Shown here in pieces: positions 32,199-39,975 of a DNA stretch of 50,350 nucleotides. The stretch's first letter is position 1, and each line of letters opens with the position of its first letter. The translations under genes and the position numbers were made by a program. The DNA comes from Lentisphaera araneosa HTCC2155 (lineage in GTDB: Bacteria; Verrucomicrobiota; Lentisphaeria; Lentisphaerales; Lentisphaeraceae). The notes below the pieces were generated by a model. That model made no database searches, was not told the DNA's origin, and saw nothing but the letters and a program-made list of their open reading frames with translations. The stretch lies in contig NZ_ABCK01000035.1 of the NCBI RefSeq assembly GCF_000170755.1, positions 1-50,350 of the forward strand, written 5' to 3'.

Positions 32199-32226
32199 TT
32201 GACAAAGAATGAAGTGGAGATATTAT
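32199..32226 (+). promoter_or_regulatory. Predicted sigma70 promoter of tRNA-Ser
   Basis: A perfect TTGACA at 32199-32204 and TATTAT at 32221-32226 with a 16-nt spacer, placing the start of transcription about 10 nt before the mature tRNA. Confidence 0.8.
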
Positions 32227-32242
32227 CTGTGCACACTCAAGC

Positions 32243-32332
32243 GGAAGAGTGGTCGAGTGGTTTAAGGCGTCGGTCTTGAAAACCGAAGAGGGTGCAAGTC
32301 CTCCGTGAGTTCGAATCTCACCTCTTCCGCCA
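32243..32332 (+). tRNA. tRNA-Ser (anticodon UGA)
   Basis: The acceptor stem GGAAGAG pairs with CTCTTCC (32322-32328), with discriminator G and an encoded CCA end. The D loop is AGTGGTTTAAGGC, the anticodon loop CTTGAAA with UGA at 32277-32279. A long variable arm (GAGGGTGCAAGTCCTC) is typical of serine tRNAs, and the T loop is GTTCGAATC. It decodes UCA and wobble partners. A promoter and a terminator flank it, so it is a single-gene unit. Confidence 0.98.
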
Positions 32333-32342
32333 TTTATTTTCT

Positions 32343-32376
32343 TAAGGGCAGCAAGTAATTGCTGCCCTTATTTTTT
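32343..32376 (+). terminator. Rho-independent terminator of tRNA-Ser
   Basis: TAAGGGCAGCAA pairs with TTGCTGCCCTTA around GTAA, followed by six T. It starts 10 bp after the CCA end. Confidence 0.95.
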
Positions 32377-32453
32377 GTCATAGCGCTCCTAGCGGGTTTT
32401 GTTTTTCAATTGTGATGAACTACAGTCATTTCGAATGAATTTAGGAGAACCAA

Positions 32454-33845
32454 GTGCAGTTAAGTTCACGCCGCCATTTAAAGCAGCTGATGGGAGTTTA
32501 TCAGAAGCACCCCTATCGCGATACGATAAAGCTCTTTATTATTACTGGAATTAGTATGTTATTGGCTTTCTATCCTATTTATGGGGGGATGCCCATACCT
32601 GAGCGCAGAGCCCTGTTTATTTTAATTCTTGCTGCAAGTTTGTGGATGACTGAGGCGCTTCCTGCCTTTGCGGTGGGCTTCCTAGTGATTGGGCTCTCAA
32701 TATTTTTACTTTCCCCAGAGAAAGGTGGGGAGATACCCTGGCAAACTTTTACTGAGACTTGGTCGAGCCCGATTATCTGGTTGTTCTTAGGTGGTTTAGT
32801 CTTGGCGCGAGCGGCAGAAAAGACGGGAGTTAATAAGCGCGTTTCGTCAATCTTGTTGACGAAGCTGGGCTCATCTCATTCCATGCTTTTGTTTGGTATC
32901 ATGTTTTTGAGTTTTATTTTCTCCAACTTTATGAGTAATACAGCGACTGCGGCGATGATGTTGGGATTGATGGGGCCAGTTTTAGCGGGGTTCGCAAAAG
33001 GTGATAAGCGCAAGAAGGCTTATATAATGGCAGTGCCCTTAGGTGCTAATATTGGTGGTATGGGTAGTATTATTGGGACGCCCCCTAATGCCGTGGCAGC
33101 CGCTCTGCTCGATGGCAGAGGTGAGGGGGTGGATTTTTTAACCTGGATGTGGTACGGCATGCCACCCGCCTTGGTGTGTTTATTTGTTTTATGGTTTTAC
33201 TTGAGAACCACTTATTCATGCAAAGGTAAGAACGAAACTAAATTTGATTTTGAGCTTACGCCGATGAATAAAGACTCGGTGTTCGTTATGGTGGTTTTTT
33301 TGTTGACAATCATTTTGTGGTGTACAGGTAGTTTACATGGTGTGCCGGCATCAGTGGTGGCCTTTGTTCCGATTGTTCTTCTTCCGATCAATGGAGTGAT
33401 AGAAGCTGATGATATGCGAAGTTTGCCTTGGGACGTTTTGATTTTATTGGCAGGTGGCTTGACTCTGGGAGTAGCAGTCGAGAAAAGTGGTTTGGCTTAC
33501 ACTTTGGTGGAAGCGATGCCGAGTGCAGGAGAAAATATGTTTATCCTTGTCATTATGATGGCTTTTATGGCCTGTATAGTCTCGAATTTCATGAGTAATA
33601 CCGCTGCCGCTAATATTATCATGCCTATTGCTGCCGCGATGGCTGTGGGCTATGAGAAGCCCATGTTAGTTGTGATTGCGCTCGCTTCATCCACGGCCAT
33701 GTGCATGCCTGTTTCGACGCCACCGAATGCTTTAGCTTCATCGTCTGGTTTGCTAAAGGCGAGTGACTTTTTAGTTACGGGTATCATAGCGGCTATTGTG
33801 GGAGTGATTTCCTCACTCGTATGGATTCGCTTTATTCTTTGGTAA
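32454..33845 (+). CDS. SLC13 (DASS)-family sodium/anion symporter
   Basis: A 463-residue protein with about 11-12 membrane helices that imports dicarboxylates, sulfate or related anions with sodium. The two repeated substrate-site motifs are SNFMSNTATAAMM (first half) and SNFMSNTAAANIIMP (second half), each followed by a cluster of TPPNA (GTPPNAVAA, STPPNALAS). Translation starts at GTG 32454, supported by AGGAG 7 nt upstream. The last 30 nt lie in an 86-bp repeat present again 1.8 kb downstream. Given the nearby sulfatases sulfate is a possible substrate, but the sequence does not tell. Confidence 0.92.
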   Translation: MQLSSRRHLKQLMGVYQKHPYRDTIKLFIITGISMLLAFYPIYGGMPIPERRALFILILAASLWMTEALPAFAVGFLVIGLSIFLLSPEKGGEIPWQTFTETWSSPIIWLFLGGLVLARAAEKTGVNKRVSSILLTKLGSSHSMLLFGIMFLSFIFSNFMSNTATAAMMLGLMGPVLAGFAKGDKRKKAYIMAVPLGANIGGMGSIIGTPPNAVAAALLDGRGEGVDFLTWMWYGMPPALVCLFVLWFYLRTTYSCKGKNETKFDFELTPMNKDSVFVMVVFLLTIILWCTGSLHGVPASVVAFVPIVLLPINGVIEADDMRSLPWDVLILLAGGLTLGVAVEKSGLAYTLVEAMPSAGENMFILVIMMAFMACIVSNFMSNTAAANIIMPIAAAMAVGYEKPMLVVIALASSTAMCMPVSTPPNALASSSGLLKASDFLVTGIIAAIVGVISSLVWIRFILW

Positions 33846-33901
33846 AACTAAAGTCTAGAGAAATCCCAAAGCTTTGAGTCGAGCAATTGTGAAGGTCGAA
33901 T
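33816..33901. repeat. 86-bp direct repeat, copy 1 (includes the SLC13 3' end)
   Basis: Begins CTCGTATGGATTCG inside the SLC13 gene and ends GAAGGTCGAAT. The second copy at 35637-35722 matches at 82 of 86 positions with no gaps, offset 1821 bp. Identity stops sharply on both sides. Confidence 0.92.
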
Positions 33902-33997
33902 CTTTGCTTGAGCATTTTGCATCACGGCGCCAATAGCATAGATACAAAGTTGGTGGGGGATTATCGCCGGTACTCATTTGTAAACAAAGACCTTCAC
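33889..33997. other. Long nested imperfect hairpin downstream of the SLC13 gene
   Basis: Nested pairings: GTGAAGGTC (33889) with GACCTTCAC (33989), TTTG with CAAA, TGAG (33909) with CTCA (33973), CGGCG (33925) with CGCCG (33965), and CCAA (33930) with TTGG (33950). The left strand holds extra unpaired bases. No U-tract follows. It fills most of the space between the SLC13 gene and the convergent hypothetical gene. Confidence 0.5.
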
Positions 33998-34024
33998 GAA
34001 ACTATTATAGTTAAAATGAAGTAG

Positions 34025-34684
34025 TTATCTAAGGTTCACGTAATTTTCAGCATCAATGACTTTTGTGATATAAAAGAATTCAGCAGGCTTCTTTTGTGCA
34101 TCGCTAATATTATTGCCAGATGAGTTCATAACTGTAGCGAGATAGCCCTCTGCATAAATGACATCTTTGTTTTTGAACTGCTTGAATGAAGTAAGTATTT
34201 GTTGATTTTGTGGAATCACTGGTAAGTGCATATAATCCTTCTCAAAATCGTAACCATTCAAATTTTTTTCACAAAATACAATTCTACCTGGTTCACACTG
34301 GAATTTATTTAGGAATTTTGGATTAGACATTTTGTTCCAACCAATAAACATGCTTGCTGGACTAAACGCTTTCATGAACCCTTGATTGTCATAGCTTGAA
34401 ATTATCATACCTTTTAAAGAGATTTTTTTACGTGCCGTAAGGTAGAAATTACTTACTTTAGTTTTCTTTGGCTTTTTTAATGGTACGATTTTTGGTTTTG
34501 ATTGCACAAAGACCTTATCAATCATATCTCTTTCCGTTAAAACAGTACTTGAGCCATCTAGATTTTTCCTTCTTACTTCTTGGCTTGTATTGATTTCAAA
34601 ACTATCTGTTTTAATAGATATTTTTTTTGAGGTTAACAGGTTAAAAGCTCCGATTAAGCAGAGTAAAATAATAAAATATTTCAT
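34025..34684 (-). CDS. Hypothetical exported protein (islet gene 2)
   Basis: A 219-residue protein I do not recognise. A short signal or anchor (KYFIILLCLIGAFNLLTS) is followed by a Lys-rich mature part with no Cys-pair or catalytic motif; VSNFYLTARKKISLKGMIISSYDNQG looks like the start of a beta-rich domain. It follows the other islet gene by only 5 bp on the same strand. Both are visibly richer in A/T than flanking genes and lie between the two copies of the 86-bp repeat, which suggests acquisition as a unit. Confidence 0.72.
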   Translation of the reverse strand: MKYFIILLCLIGAFNLLTSKKISIKTDSFEINTSQEVRRKNLDGSSTVLTERDMIDKVFVQSKPKIVPLKKPKKTKVSNFYLTARKKISLKGMIISSYDNQGFMKAFSPASMFIGWNKMSNPKFLNKFQCEPGRIVFCEKNLNGYDFEKDYMHLPVIPQNQQILTSFKQFKNKDVIYAEGYLATVMNSSGNNISDAQKKPAEFFYITKVIDAENYVNLR

Positions 34685-34689
34685 AGTGG

Positions 34690-35394
34690 TTACTTGATTT
34701 TTAATACCGTTTTTGTGAAATATTCTTGGACTTCAGTATTTAGAGACTTTTCAGATAAAGCAGCTAATTGACTCTTTAAGAGACTTTTTTCTTCTGGAGT
34801 GTAAAAATACGAGAACTTTCTAATATTTTTATAGAGCATTTTTGCCATTAATAGTCGACATTCATCTGTGTAATTATCCCTATCACATTCTTTGATTAAT
34901 TTCACACCAACATGATGTAAATGATCTTTGATTTGATTGACAAGTTTGTTGTGCGCAACTTTATCCTTGGTGCGGTGTTTTTTTGAATGTTCTATAAATG
35001 TACTGACAACAGCTAATTGCGCCTCGCCATAAAAAAGGTTCATTTTAACCACAGATAGCTGTAAGTCTCTTCTTTTTTCTTCATTATAGGCTTTGACGTA
35101 TTGCTTCATAAGAAAAAAAGCTTCTTTAGCTATTTGTTCCCCGACTTCTATTCGTTTCCTAGTAGTTATTTTGCTAGAGCGCATAAAAGCTAGGTTTCTT
35201 AGATCTACAACTTGATCAAATAGCTTGCCCGAGCCTTCAGAATCCGCAACTGGCAGTTCTATTTTTTTATTTTTAATAGCTTCCGTAAATTGTTTATATT
35301 TCTGTATGCTCCAAGGTTTAAAATCGGCCGCAATTAGTGATTGAAAACTTAATGATATGACAATGATTGTAATGATGAATCGTGATAAATTCAT
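34690..35394 (-). CDS. Hypothetical exported helical protein (islet gene 1)
   Basis: From the ATG at 35394 the product is 234 residues. The start is chosen because a near-perfect GGAGGAG ribosome site lies 5 nt upstream and it yields a clean signal peptide (SRFIITIIVISLSFQSLIAADF); the frame is open further upstream but without such support. The mature part is Lys-rich and mostly helical, with no recognised motif. It precedes the second islet gene by 5 bp, so both are one operon. Function unknown. Confidence 0.75.
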   Translation of the reverse strand: MNLSRFIITIIVISLSFQSLIAADFKPWSIQKYKQFTEAIKNKKIELPVADSEGSGKLFDQVVDLRNLAFMRSSKITTRKRIEVGEQIAKEAFFLMKQYVKAYNEEKRRDLQLSVVKMNLFYGEAQLAVVSTFIEHSKKHRTKDKVAHNKLVNQIKDHLHHVGVKLIKECDRDNYTDECRLLMAKMLYKNIRKFSYFYTPEEKSLLKSQLAALSEKSLNTEVQEYFTKTVLKIK

Positions 35395-35537
35395 TTTAAC
35401 TCCTCCAAGATTTATATGTAAAAAAAATGGTAAGTATTTTGCTCTGATATTCAAGTAGAAGTTAATGTTTTTTAAATGAAAAATCATAGGAATCCTACTA
35501 AGGTTTCAGCAGATCATAATTCTATTTTACCATGAAA

Positions 35538-35603
35538 GCTTAACAAGTTGGGCAAGGTTTATTCATGAGTAGTTTCGTATAACTAATGATATGGAACTTA
35601 AGC
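35538..35603. other. Imperfect bulged hairpin, attC-like in shape
   Basis: GCTTAA-(CAA)-GTT pairs with AACTTAAGC at the base, and TCAT-(GAG)-TAGTT pairs with AACTAATGA nearer the tip, with a 6-nt loop (TCGTAT). All bulges are on one strand. The left end reads GCTTAAC, matching the integron core RYYYAAC; the right end lacks the matching G. The remaining sequence of the 346-bp gap 35395-35740 is AT-rich and contains repeat copy 2. Confidence 0.4.
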
Positions 35604-35636
35604 AGAAGGATACAGGTTTCTGGTATATCTAGAAAG

Positions 35637-35722
35637 CTCGTGTGGATTCGCATTATTCTTTGGTAAGACTAAAGCCTAGAGAAATCCCAAAGCTTTGAGT
35701 CGAGCAATTGTGAAGGTCGAAT
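35637..35722. repeat. 86-bp direct repeat, copy 2
   Basis: Matches 33816-33901 with four substitutions. It still spells the reading WIRIILW and stop that corresponds to the SLC13 C-terminus (WIRFILW), but no rest of a transporter gene lies before it. It ends 19 bp before the stop of the convergent LptA-like gene. Confidence 0.92.
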
Positions 35723-35740
35723 ATTCTCTTGCGGATGGAG

Positions 35741-36229
35741 TTACTTAGCTTGCTCATCTTTAACGTAAGTGTGCATCACGGGCTCATCAAAAAAGACTTC
35801 TCCGCTTTCTTGATAAATTGTTATACGTCTGGCTTCAATTTTGTTTTCATTCATGTAAATGACGGGCTTGCGAATGAGGATGATTTTCTTTTCTTTAGGT
35901 GAGTAGGCTACTTTTTCGGAAGTTGATTTTTTATCTTCCTCAGTAATAATCACGTCGCCTTCGGCAATGATTAAATGAATTTCATTTTTTGCATTGAGGT
36001 AGCAAGTCATCTTTTTTGCGGTCATGATCATCTTGCCACGAGTGACGTGAACATTATGTTCGAAGATAGCCATGCGCTTTTTGTCTTGGTTAAAGAAATC
36101 CAGTGTGTCAGAAGTTATGATGACTTCTTCAACATTGGCTTTCTTATCCTCAAGTTTTTCTTTCGAGTCTTGATTAGGCTCGGCTAAGAGGGTGAAGCTT
36201 AAAAGTAGAGCAAGAAAGAATTTAGTCAT
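35741..36229 (-). CDS. LptA/OstA-like periplasmic protein
   Basis: From the ATG at 36229, 162 residues. A signal peptide (KFFLALLLSFTLLAE) precedes an OstA-like beta-jellyroll: VEEVIITSDTLDFFNQDKKRMAIFEHNVHVTRGKMIMTAKKM, then IAEGDVIITEED and EKVAYSPKEKKIILI. This fold carries lipopolysaccharide across the periplasm in LptA. No lptB or lptC is adjacent, so it may be LptA itself or a related OstA-domain protein. The ATG overlaps the end of eboB by 8 nt, which excludes a longer upstream start. Confidence 0.85.
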   Translation of the reverse strand: MTKFFLALLLSFTLLAEPNQDSKEKLEDKKANVEEVIITSDTLDFFNQDKKRMAIFEHNVHVTRGKMIMTAKKMTCYLNAKNEIHLIIAEGDVIITEEDKKSTSEKVAYSPKEKKIILIRKPVIYMNENKIEARRITIYQESGEVFFDEPVMHTYVKDEQAK

Positions 36230-37112
36230 TAGTTCTTTTTTCAGGGCGTTGGCCACGGAGTACTGAGTTGCCTTGGAAAAGTAAACTTTGGTCAAATTCT
36301 AATTCAGTTTCTAATTCTGCTTTCGTGAAAACACCAGACTTTTCAAAGAGCGCAATGGGATTATCCCACATAACTTTTTGGATGATTTCATCCTCGAAGC
36401 CTTGGTCTTTCATGAGGCCAGCAGTGACAGGGACTGCTAGAGGATTAGAGATTCCCCAGTCTGCGGAACTATTCACTAAAATCCGATCAGAGCCGTATTG
36501 TTGAATGAGGTCAACCATGCGATCGGCATCCATTTTTGAGTGAGGGTAGATGGTGTGGCCTGCCCAGCAATTTGTCTCGAGCACATAGGGGAGGGTTTCT
36601 TCATTGTTGTGATCGATGACAACTAAAGTTTCGTCAATACCTACTTCACGAATGAGGTCAATAGTGGCTTTGACGCCATTGATCTTATCTCGGTGAGGCG
36701 TGTGAACAATAACTGGTAAGTCGCGTTCTTTGGCCATCTCGAGCTGAACTTTGAAGAGCTTGTGTTCGTGGTCAGTCATATCGTCGTAGCCAATTTCACC
36801 AACGCCCACGACATTATCTTTTTCAAGGTAGCGTGGGAGGAGTTCTAAGATTTCATCGGCGTATTCGGGGTTGTTAGCTTCTTTAGCATTAAGGCAAATA
36901 GTACAGAAGTGACGAATACCAAATTGTGAAGCGCGGAAGCGTTCCCAGCCAGTGATGGATTGGAAATAATCATCGAAGGAGCCTGCGTGAGTACGAGGTT
37001 GACCGAGCCAGAAAGCAGGTTCGATAACGGCGCGAATTCCAGCTTTATACATGGCCATGTAATCATCTGTAGTACGAGAAGTCATGTGAATATGTGGGTC
37101 AAAGAATTTCAT
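36222..37112 (-). CDS. eboB: EboB-like TatD-family metal hydrolase
   Basis: A 296-residue amidohydrolase-fold protein. Metal ligands appear as HIH (FDPHIHMTS), Glu in VGEIGYDDM, His in VIVHTPH, His in VVIDHNNEE, and Asp in NSSADWG. The wording AGIRAVIEPAFWLGQPRTHAGSF and WERFRASQFGIRH closely fits the EboB branch, not DNase TatD. The ebo cluster is linked to metabolite trafficking to the periplasm in cyanobacteria. It overlaps eboA by 4 nt and the LptA-like gene by 8 nt. Other ebo genes (C-F) are not in the window. Confidence 0.85.
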   Translation of the reverse strand: MKFFDPHIHMTSRTTDDYMAMYKAGIRAVIEPAFWLGQPRTHAGSFDDYFQSITGWERFRASQFGIRHFCTICLNAKEANNPEYADEILELLPRYLEKDNVVGVGEIGYDDMTDHEHKLFKVQLEMAKERDLPVIVHTPHRDKINGVKATIDLIREVGIDETLVVIDHNNEETLPYVLETNCWAGHTIYPHSKMDADRMVDLIQQYGSDRILVNSSADWGISNPLAVPVTAGLMKDQGFEDEIIQKVMWDNPIALFEKSGVFTKAELETELEFDQSLLFQGNSVLRGQRPEKRTND

Positions 37113-37777
37113 AGAGCATTTTTCTCCTTAAGAAAATTAATACAAATATCGGGAACAGTTCGTTTTGCGGCAGTGCGTTCCGTGTAAAAGAATAAGACAG
37201 CTTCAATAAGCTTGTCGTTACAACGTTGTTCTAAGCCATATATTTTATCAAATGGCATTCCCATAAATAGAACTTTTAAGGTGAGTTGAATAAACTCGGC
37301 CTCGGTAAAATGGTTAGCTGGGTAGGGGTTGTTGAGTGCTAAAGCTTTGTAGGTGTCAAGGGAGTTTGTACGGCAAACATTAACCACATCCAAGTGGAGC
37401 TCTTTGCTATCTTCGCGAAAGTTAAGTGCGAGTAAACAGGTGGCCTTTTCAAAGTCATCGCCACGAAGTAGGAGTTCTTGGATGTCTTCTGTGCGCGCTT
37501 TTGTAGAAGCAAGTAAGACGCGTCCTAGGTTGCCAATGCTTAGTAAGGCTAAGGCAGGCGCGAGTTGGTCGAGTTGTTGAATTTCCTCTTCAGTATACTG
37601 AGGGATTTGACGTCCTAATTTTCTGGGGACGCCCGCAAATTGAATGAGAAAGTCTTTTGAGCTCGCCTCGGAGGAATTTAAGAAATCATAAAAAGCCGTG
37701 GCACGACCCTGCTTTGGGGCGTATTTCAGAAGGATTGTTTTTATGGTATCAGTATTCATAATGTTAAGATGGCGCAA
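37109..37777 (-). CDS. eboA: EboA-domain protein
   Basis: A 222-residue all-helical protein. NPYPANHFTEAEFIQLTLKVLFMGMPFDKIYGLEQRCNDKLIEA and the YTERTAAKRTVPDI ending are the hallmarks of the EboA family. A TTG start at 37777 is chosen: AGAGG stands 6 nt upstream and 13 nt after the argH stop, while the internal ATG at 37759 has no ribosome site. The 4-nt ATGA overlap with eboB makes a coupled pair. Function is unknown beyond the link to metabolite traffic in cyanobacterial ebo clusters. Confidence 0.8.
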   Translation of the reverse strand: MRHLNIMNTDTIKTILLKYAPKQGRATAFYDFLNSSEASSKDFLIQFAGVPRKLGRQIPQYTEEEIQQLDQLAPALALLSIGNLGRVLLASTKARTEDIQELLLRGDDFEKATCLLALNFREDSKELHLDVVNVCRTNSLDTYKALALNNPYPANHFTEAEFIQLTLKVLFMGMPFDKIYGLEQRCNDKLIEAVLFFYTERTAAKRTVPDICINFLKEKNAL

Positions 37778-37790
37778 GACTTTCCTCTTT

Positions 37791-39086
37791 TCAAATAAAA
37801 TTGTTTAAGCGTTCTTTAAGAATGTCCACGCCAGGGTTGCCTGGGGCACCTAAATGTGTTTTGCGCTTGACGTTTTCGTAGGGATCTTCGAGCTCAACCG
37901 TATCTAAAGACTTTTTCACTTCAATATAGGCATCGCGGAAGGTTTTTCCTTCAATGACCTGGCGATTAACGAGGTCAGTCGCATAGATGTCCTTTGAGAA
38001 GAAGCTTAGTAGACGTTCTTCTTTAATGTCGGTGTTTGAAATGACAATGCCCATGGCTTCTAGAGATTCTTCGACTAAAGTAAGGCCTTCCATGAAAACG
38101 CCTTTGGTTTCTTGGTAGTCGCTATTATAGCCTGAGAAAAGGTTGGAAATAACGCCTTGAGCTTGGCTAATTTGTCCAGTGAAGAGGTGGTAGCGACTGC
38201 GGATGATTTCGCAGGGGTCGAGATTCTTTTTGTTAGGCATGATACTTGAACCCGTGGTACAAGATTTTCCCACATCTAAGAAGTCAAATTCAGCACTTGT
38301 CATCCAAACCATATCGTTGGCTAAGCGGTTGATGACAAACATTGTGCCCCAGAGAGATTGGAGTGTCTGACATTCTACTTGGCCGCGGCTGAGCTGGCAG
38401 GAGAGTGAGTTGACTTGTGTTCTTGCAAGTCCTAGATCTTTTGTGACAAACTCTCTGTCAATAGGGAAGTCAGTGCCATATCCTGCAGCGGAGCCTAAGA
38501 CATTGACGTCGTTAAGAGAGATAGCTGCGTCAATTGTTTCTTTTTGATTGATGAGAATCTCGGCAAAAGATGATGCCCAAAGACCGATAGAAGAAGGCAT
38601 CGCTCGTTGAGTATGGGTGTAGCCAGGCATGGGAGTCGTTTCGTATTTACTGGCTAAGTTGAGGAGCTCTTCTATAAATGATTTGAGAGTGTGCTTAATT
38701 TTAATGAGTTTATCTTTACCAAATAGACGAGTCGCAGATACCACTTGGTCATTGCGGCTACGTGCCATGTAAAGTTGTTTGCCAGCATCGCCTGCACGTT
38801 TGATGAGTTCATCTTCGATCAAGGAGTGACAGTCTTCAATTTCAGGAAGCATTTTAAGTGTGCCATCGAGGGCTTCTTGTTTCATCTCTTGTAAATGAGT
38901 CTCTATGAGTTCTGCATCGCTTGCAGAAATGAGTTCACATTTTGCCAACATACGTCCATGAGAAATAAGTGCGATAATGTCCCATGGAAGAAGTTTATTA
39001 TCGTAGTCTAGATTAGTTTTAAAGCATATTTCGTGAAGGCGTGAATTGAAGCCTTCGTCGTTGGCAGAAGTTGACCAGATAGCCAT
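37791..39086 (-). CDS. argH: Argininosuccinate lyase
   Basis: A 431-residue member of the aspartase/fumarase superfamily that splits argininosuccinate into arginine and fumarate. Catalytic His158 lies in GYTHTQRAMPSS, the Ser loop signature is GSSIMPNKKNLDP at 279-291, and RSRNDQV near 109-115 is the substrate site. It is first in a run argH, eboA, eboB, lptA-like. No argG or other arginine gene is nearby. The ATG is in the expected place for the family; length is slightly shorter than the usual 455-465. Confidence 0.95.
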   Translation of the reverse strand: MAIWSTSANDEGFNSRLHEICFKTNLDYDNKLLPWDIIALISHGRMLAKCELISASDAELIETHLQEMKQEALDGTLKMLPEIEDCHSLIEDELIKRAGDAGKQLYMARSRNDQVVSATRLFGKDKLIKIKHTLKSFIEELLNLASKYETTPMPGYTHTQRAMPSSIGLWASSFAEILINQKETIDAAISLNDVNVLGSAAGYGTDFPIDREFVTKDLGLARTQVNSLSCQLSRGQVECQTLQSLWGTMFVINRLANDMVWMTSAEFDFLDVGKSCTTGSSIMPNKKNLDPCEIIRSRYHLFTGQISQAQGVISNLFSGYNSDYQETKGVFMEGLTLVEESLEAMGIVISNTDIKEERLLSFFSKDIYATDLVNRQVIEGKTFRDAYIEVKKSLDTVELEDPYENVKRKTHLGAPGNPGVDILKERLNNFI

Positions 39087-39168
39087 TTTGATTCTCCTAA
39101 TGTAAAGTGATTTTTTGAATTAAGCTTAAAGCCTTTAATATGCAAGTAGATGTCATCTTTGCAGAGAC

Positions 39169-39975
39169 TTATTTTACGGCTTTAGCATTTTGAAATTCAA
39201 TGAGTGCGGGTATGGATCGATAAAAGAAAATAAAGTGCAGTGCGGTGGGGATTAGTGTGGAGAAAAAGGAGGTGTTTTCATAGAAAAGGAAAACTGCGAG
39301 ACTCAAAGAAAAGGGAAGTGAAGCCAATACACTGATTTTGAAAAAGTTCATAAAGGGAGCTCTAACCATTCTGCGATGAAGAAAATAGAAGAGTCCAGCT
39401 AAGAAAGCGCATTGGATGATATTTGTGAAAAACATAGAACGCATGGTAGCAAAGAGCTGATGGATTTGGACACTTCTAATGAAGTCAGAGTCACTCTTTA
39501 GGAACTCTTTCAAGGGGATTTGTTCACGAGCTTCTTTCTTGTGGAAGAAGCTTTGTGTCGATTCCAAATGAGTGAAAGTTTCGAGTGGGAGTATTTGGGT
39601 GAAATCAGTGTGAAGAATGGCGAGCTTGTCTTCGGTTATTTGTATAGGAACCTTAGAGTTAAGATCGATTTCTTTATCAAGCTTGATGATGGTTTTATTA
39701 TCGTTATCAAGAGACTTTATTTCTAGGTCTTGCTCGATTGTGACCTTGTCATTTTCTATGTACAATTCAGGTACTTGGTCGAGAATAGGGCTGACTTGTG
39801 TTGAGTAAAATTGCGTAAAATTAGCCTTTGCAGTCCACCATGGAAGGATGGCTGAATAGGCAGAGAGCAATAGTAAATAGAGCAAGCCGTTACGCCACTT
39901 TATGAGGGCGTTTAGTTGTTGCTCTCTTTGATAAAAGTTAGTATAAAACTTAAAGAAGGCAGCAATTTTCTGCAT
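39169..39975 (-). CDS. Membrane protein, possibly DUF1189-like
   Basis: A 268-residue protein with one N-terminal membrane helix (GLLYLLLLSAYSAILPWW), a periplasmic beta-rich part (about residues 50-160: VPELYIENDKVTIEQ...VPIQITEDKLAILHTD), and three or four C-terminal helices. The plan fits DUF1189-type proteins, but this is a weak match by eye. Its ATG shares one base with the stop of the upstream gene (TAATG), so the two are translated together. Function unknown. Confidence 0.75.
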   Translation of the reverse strand: MQKIAAFFKFYTNFYQREQQLNALIKWRNGLLYLLLLSAYSAILPWWTAKANFTQFYSTQVSPILDQVPELYIENDKVTIEQDLEIKSLDNDNKTIIKLDKEIDLNSKVPIQITEDKLAILHTDFTQILPLETFTHLESTQSFFHKKEAREQIPLKEFLKSDSDFIRSVQIHQLFATMRSMFFTNIIQCAFLAGLFYFLHRRMVRAPFMNFFKISVLASLPFSLSLAVFLFYENTSFFSTLIPTALHFIFFYRSIPALIEFQNAKAVK

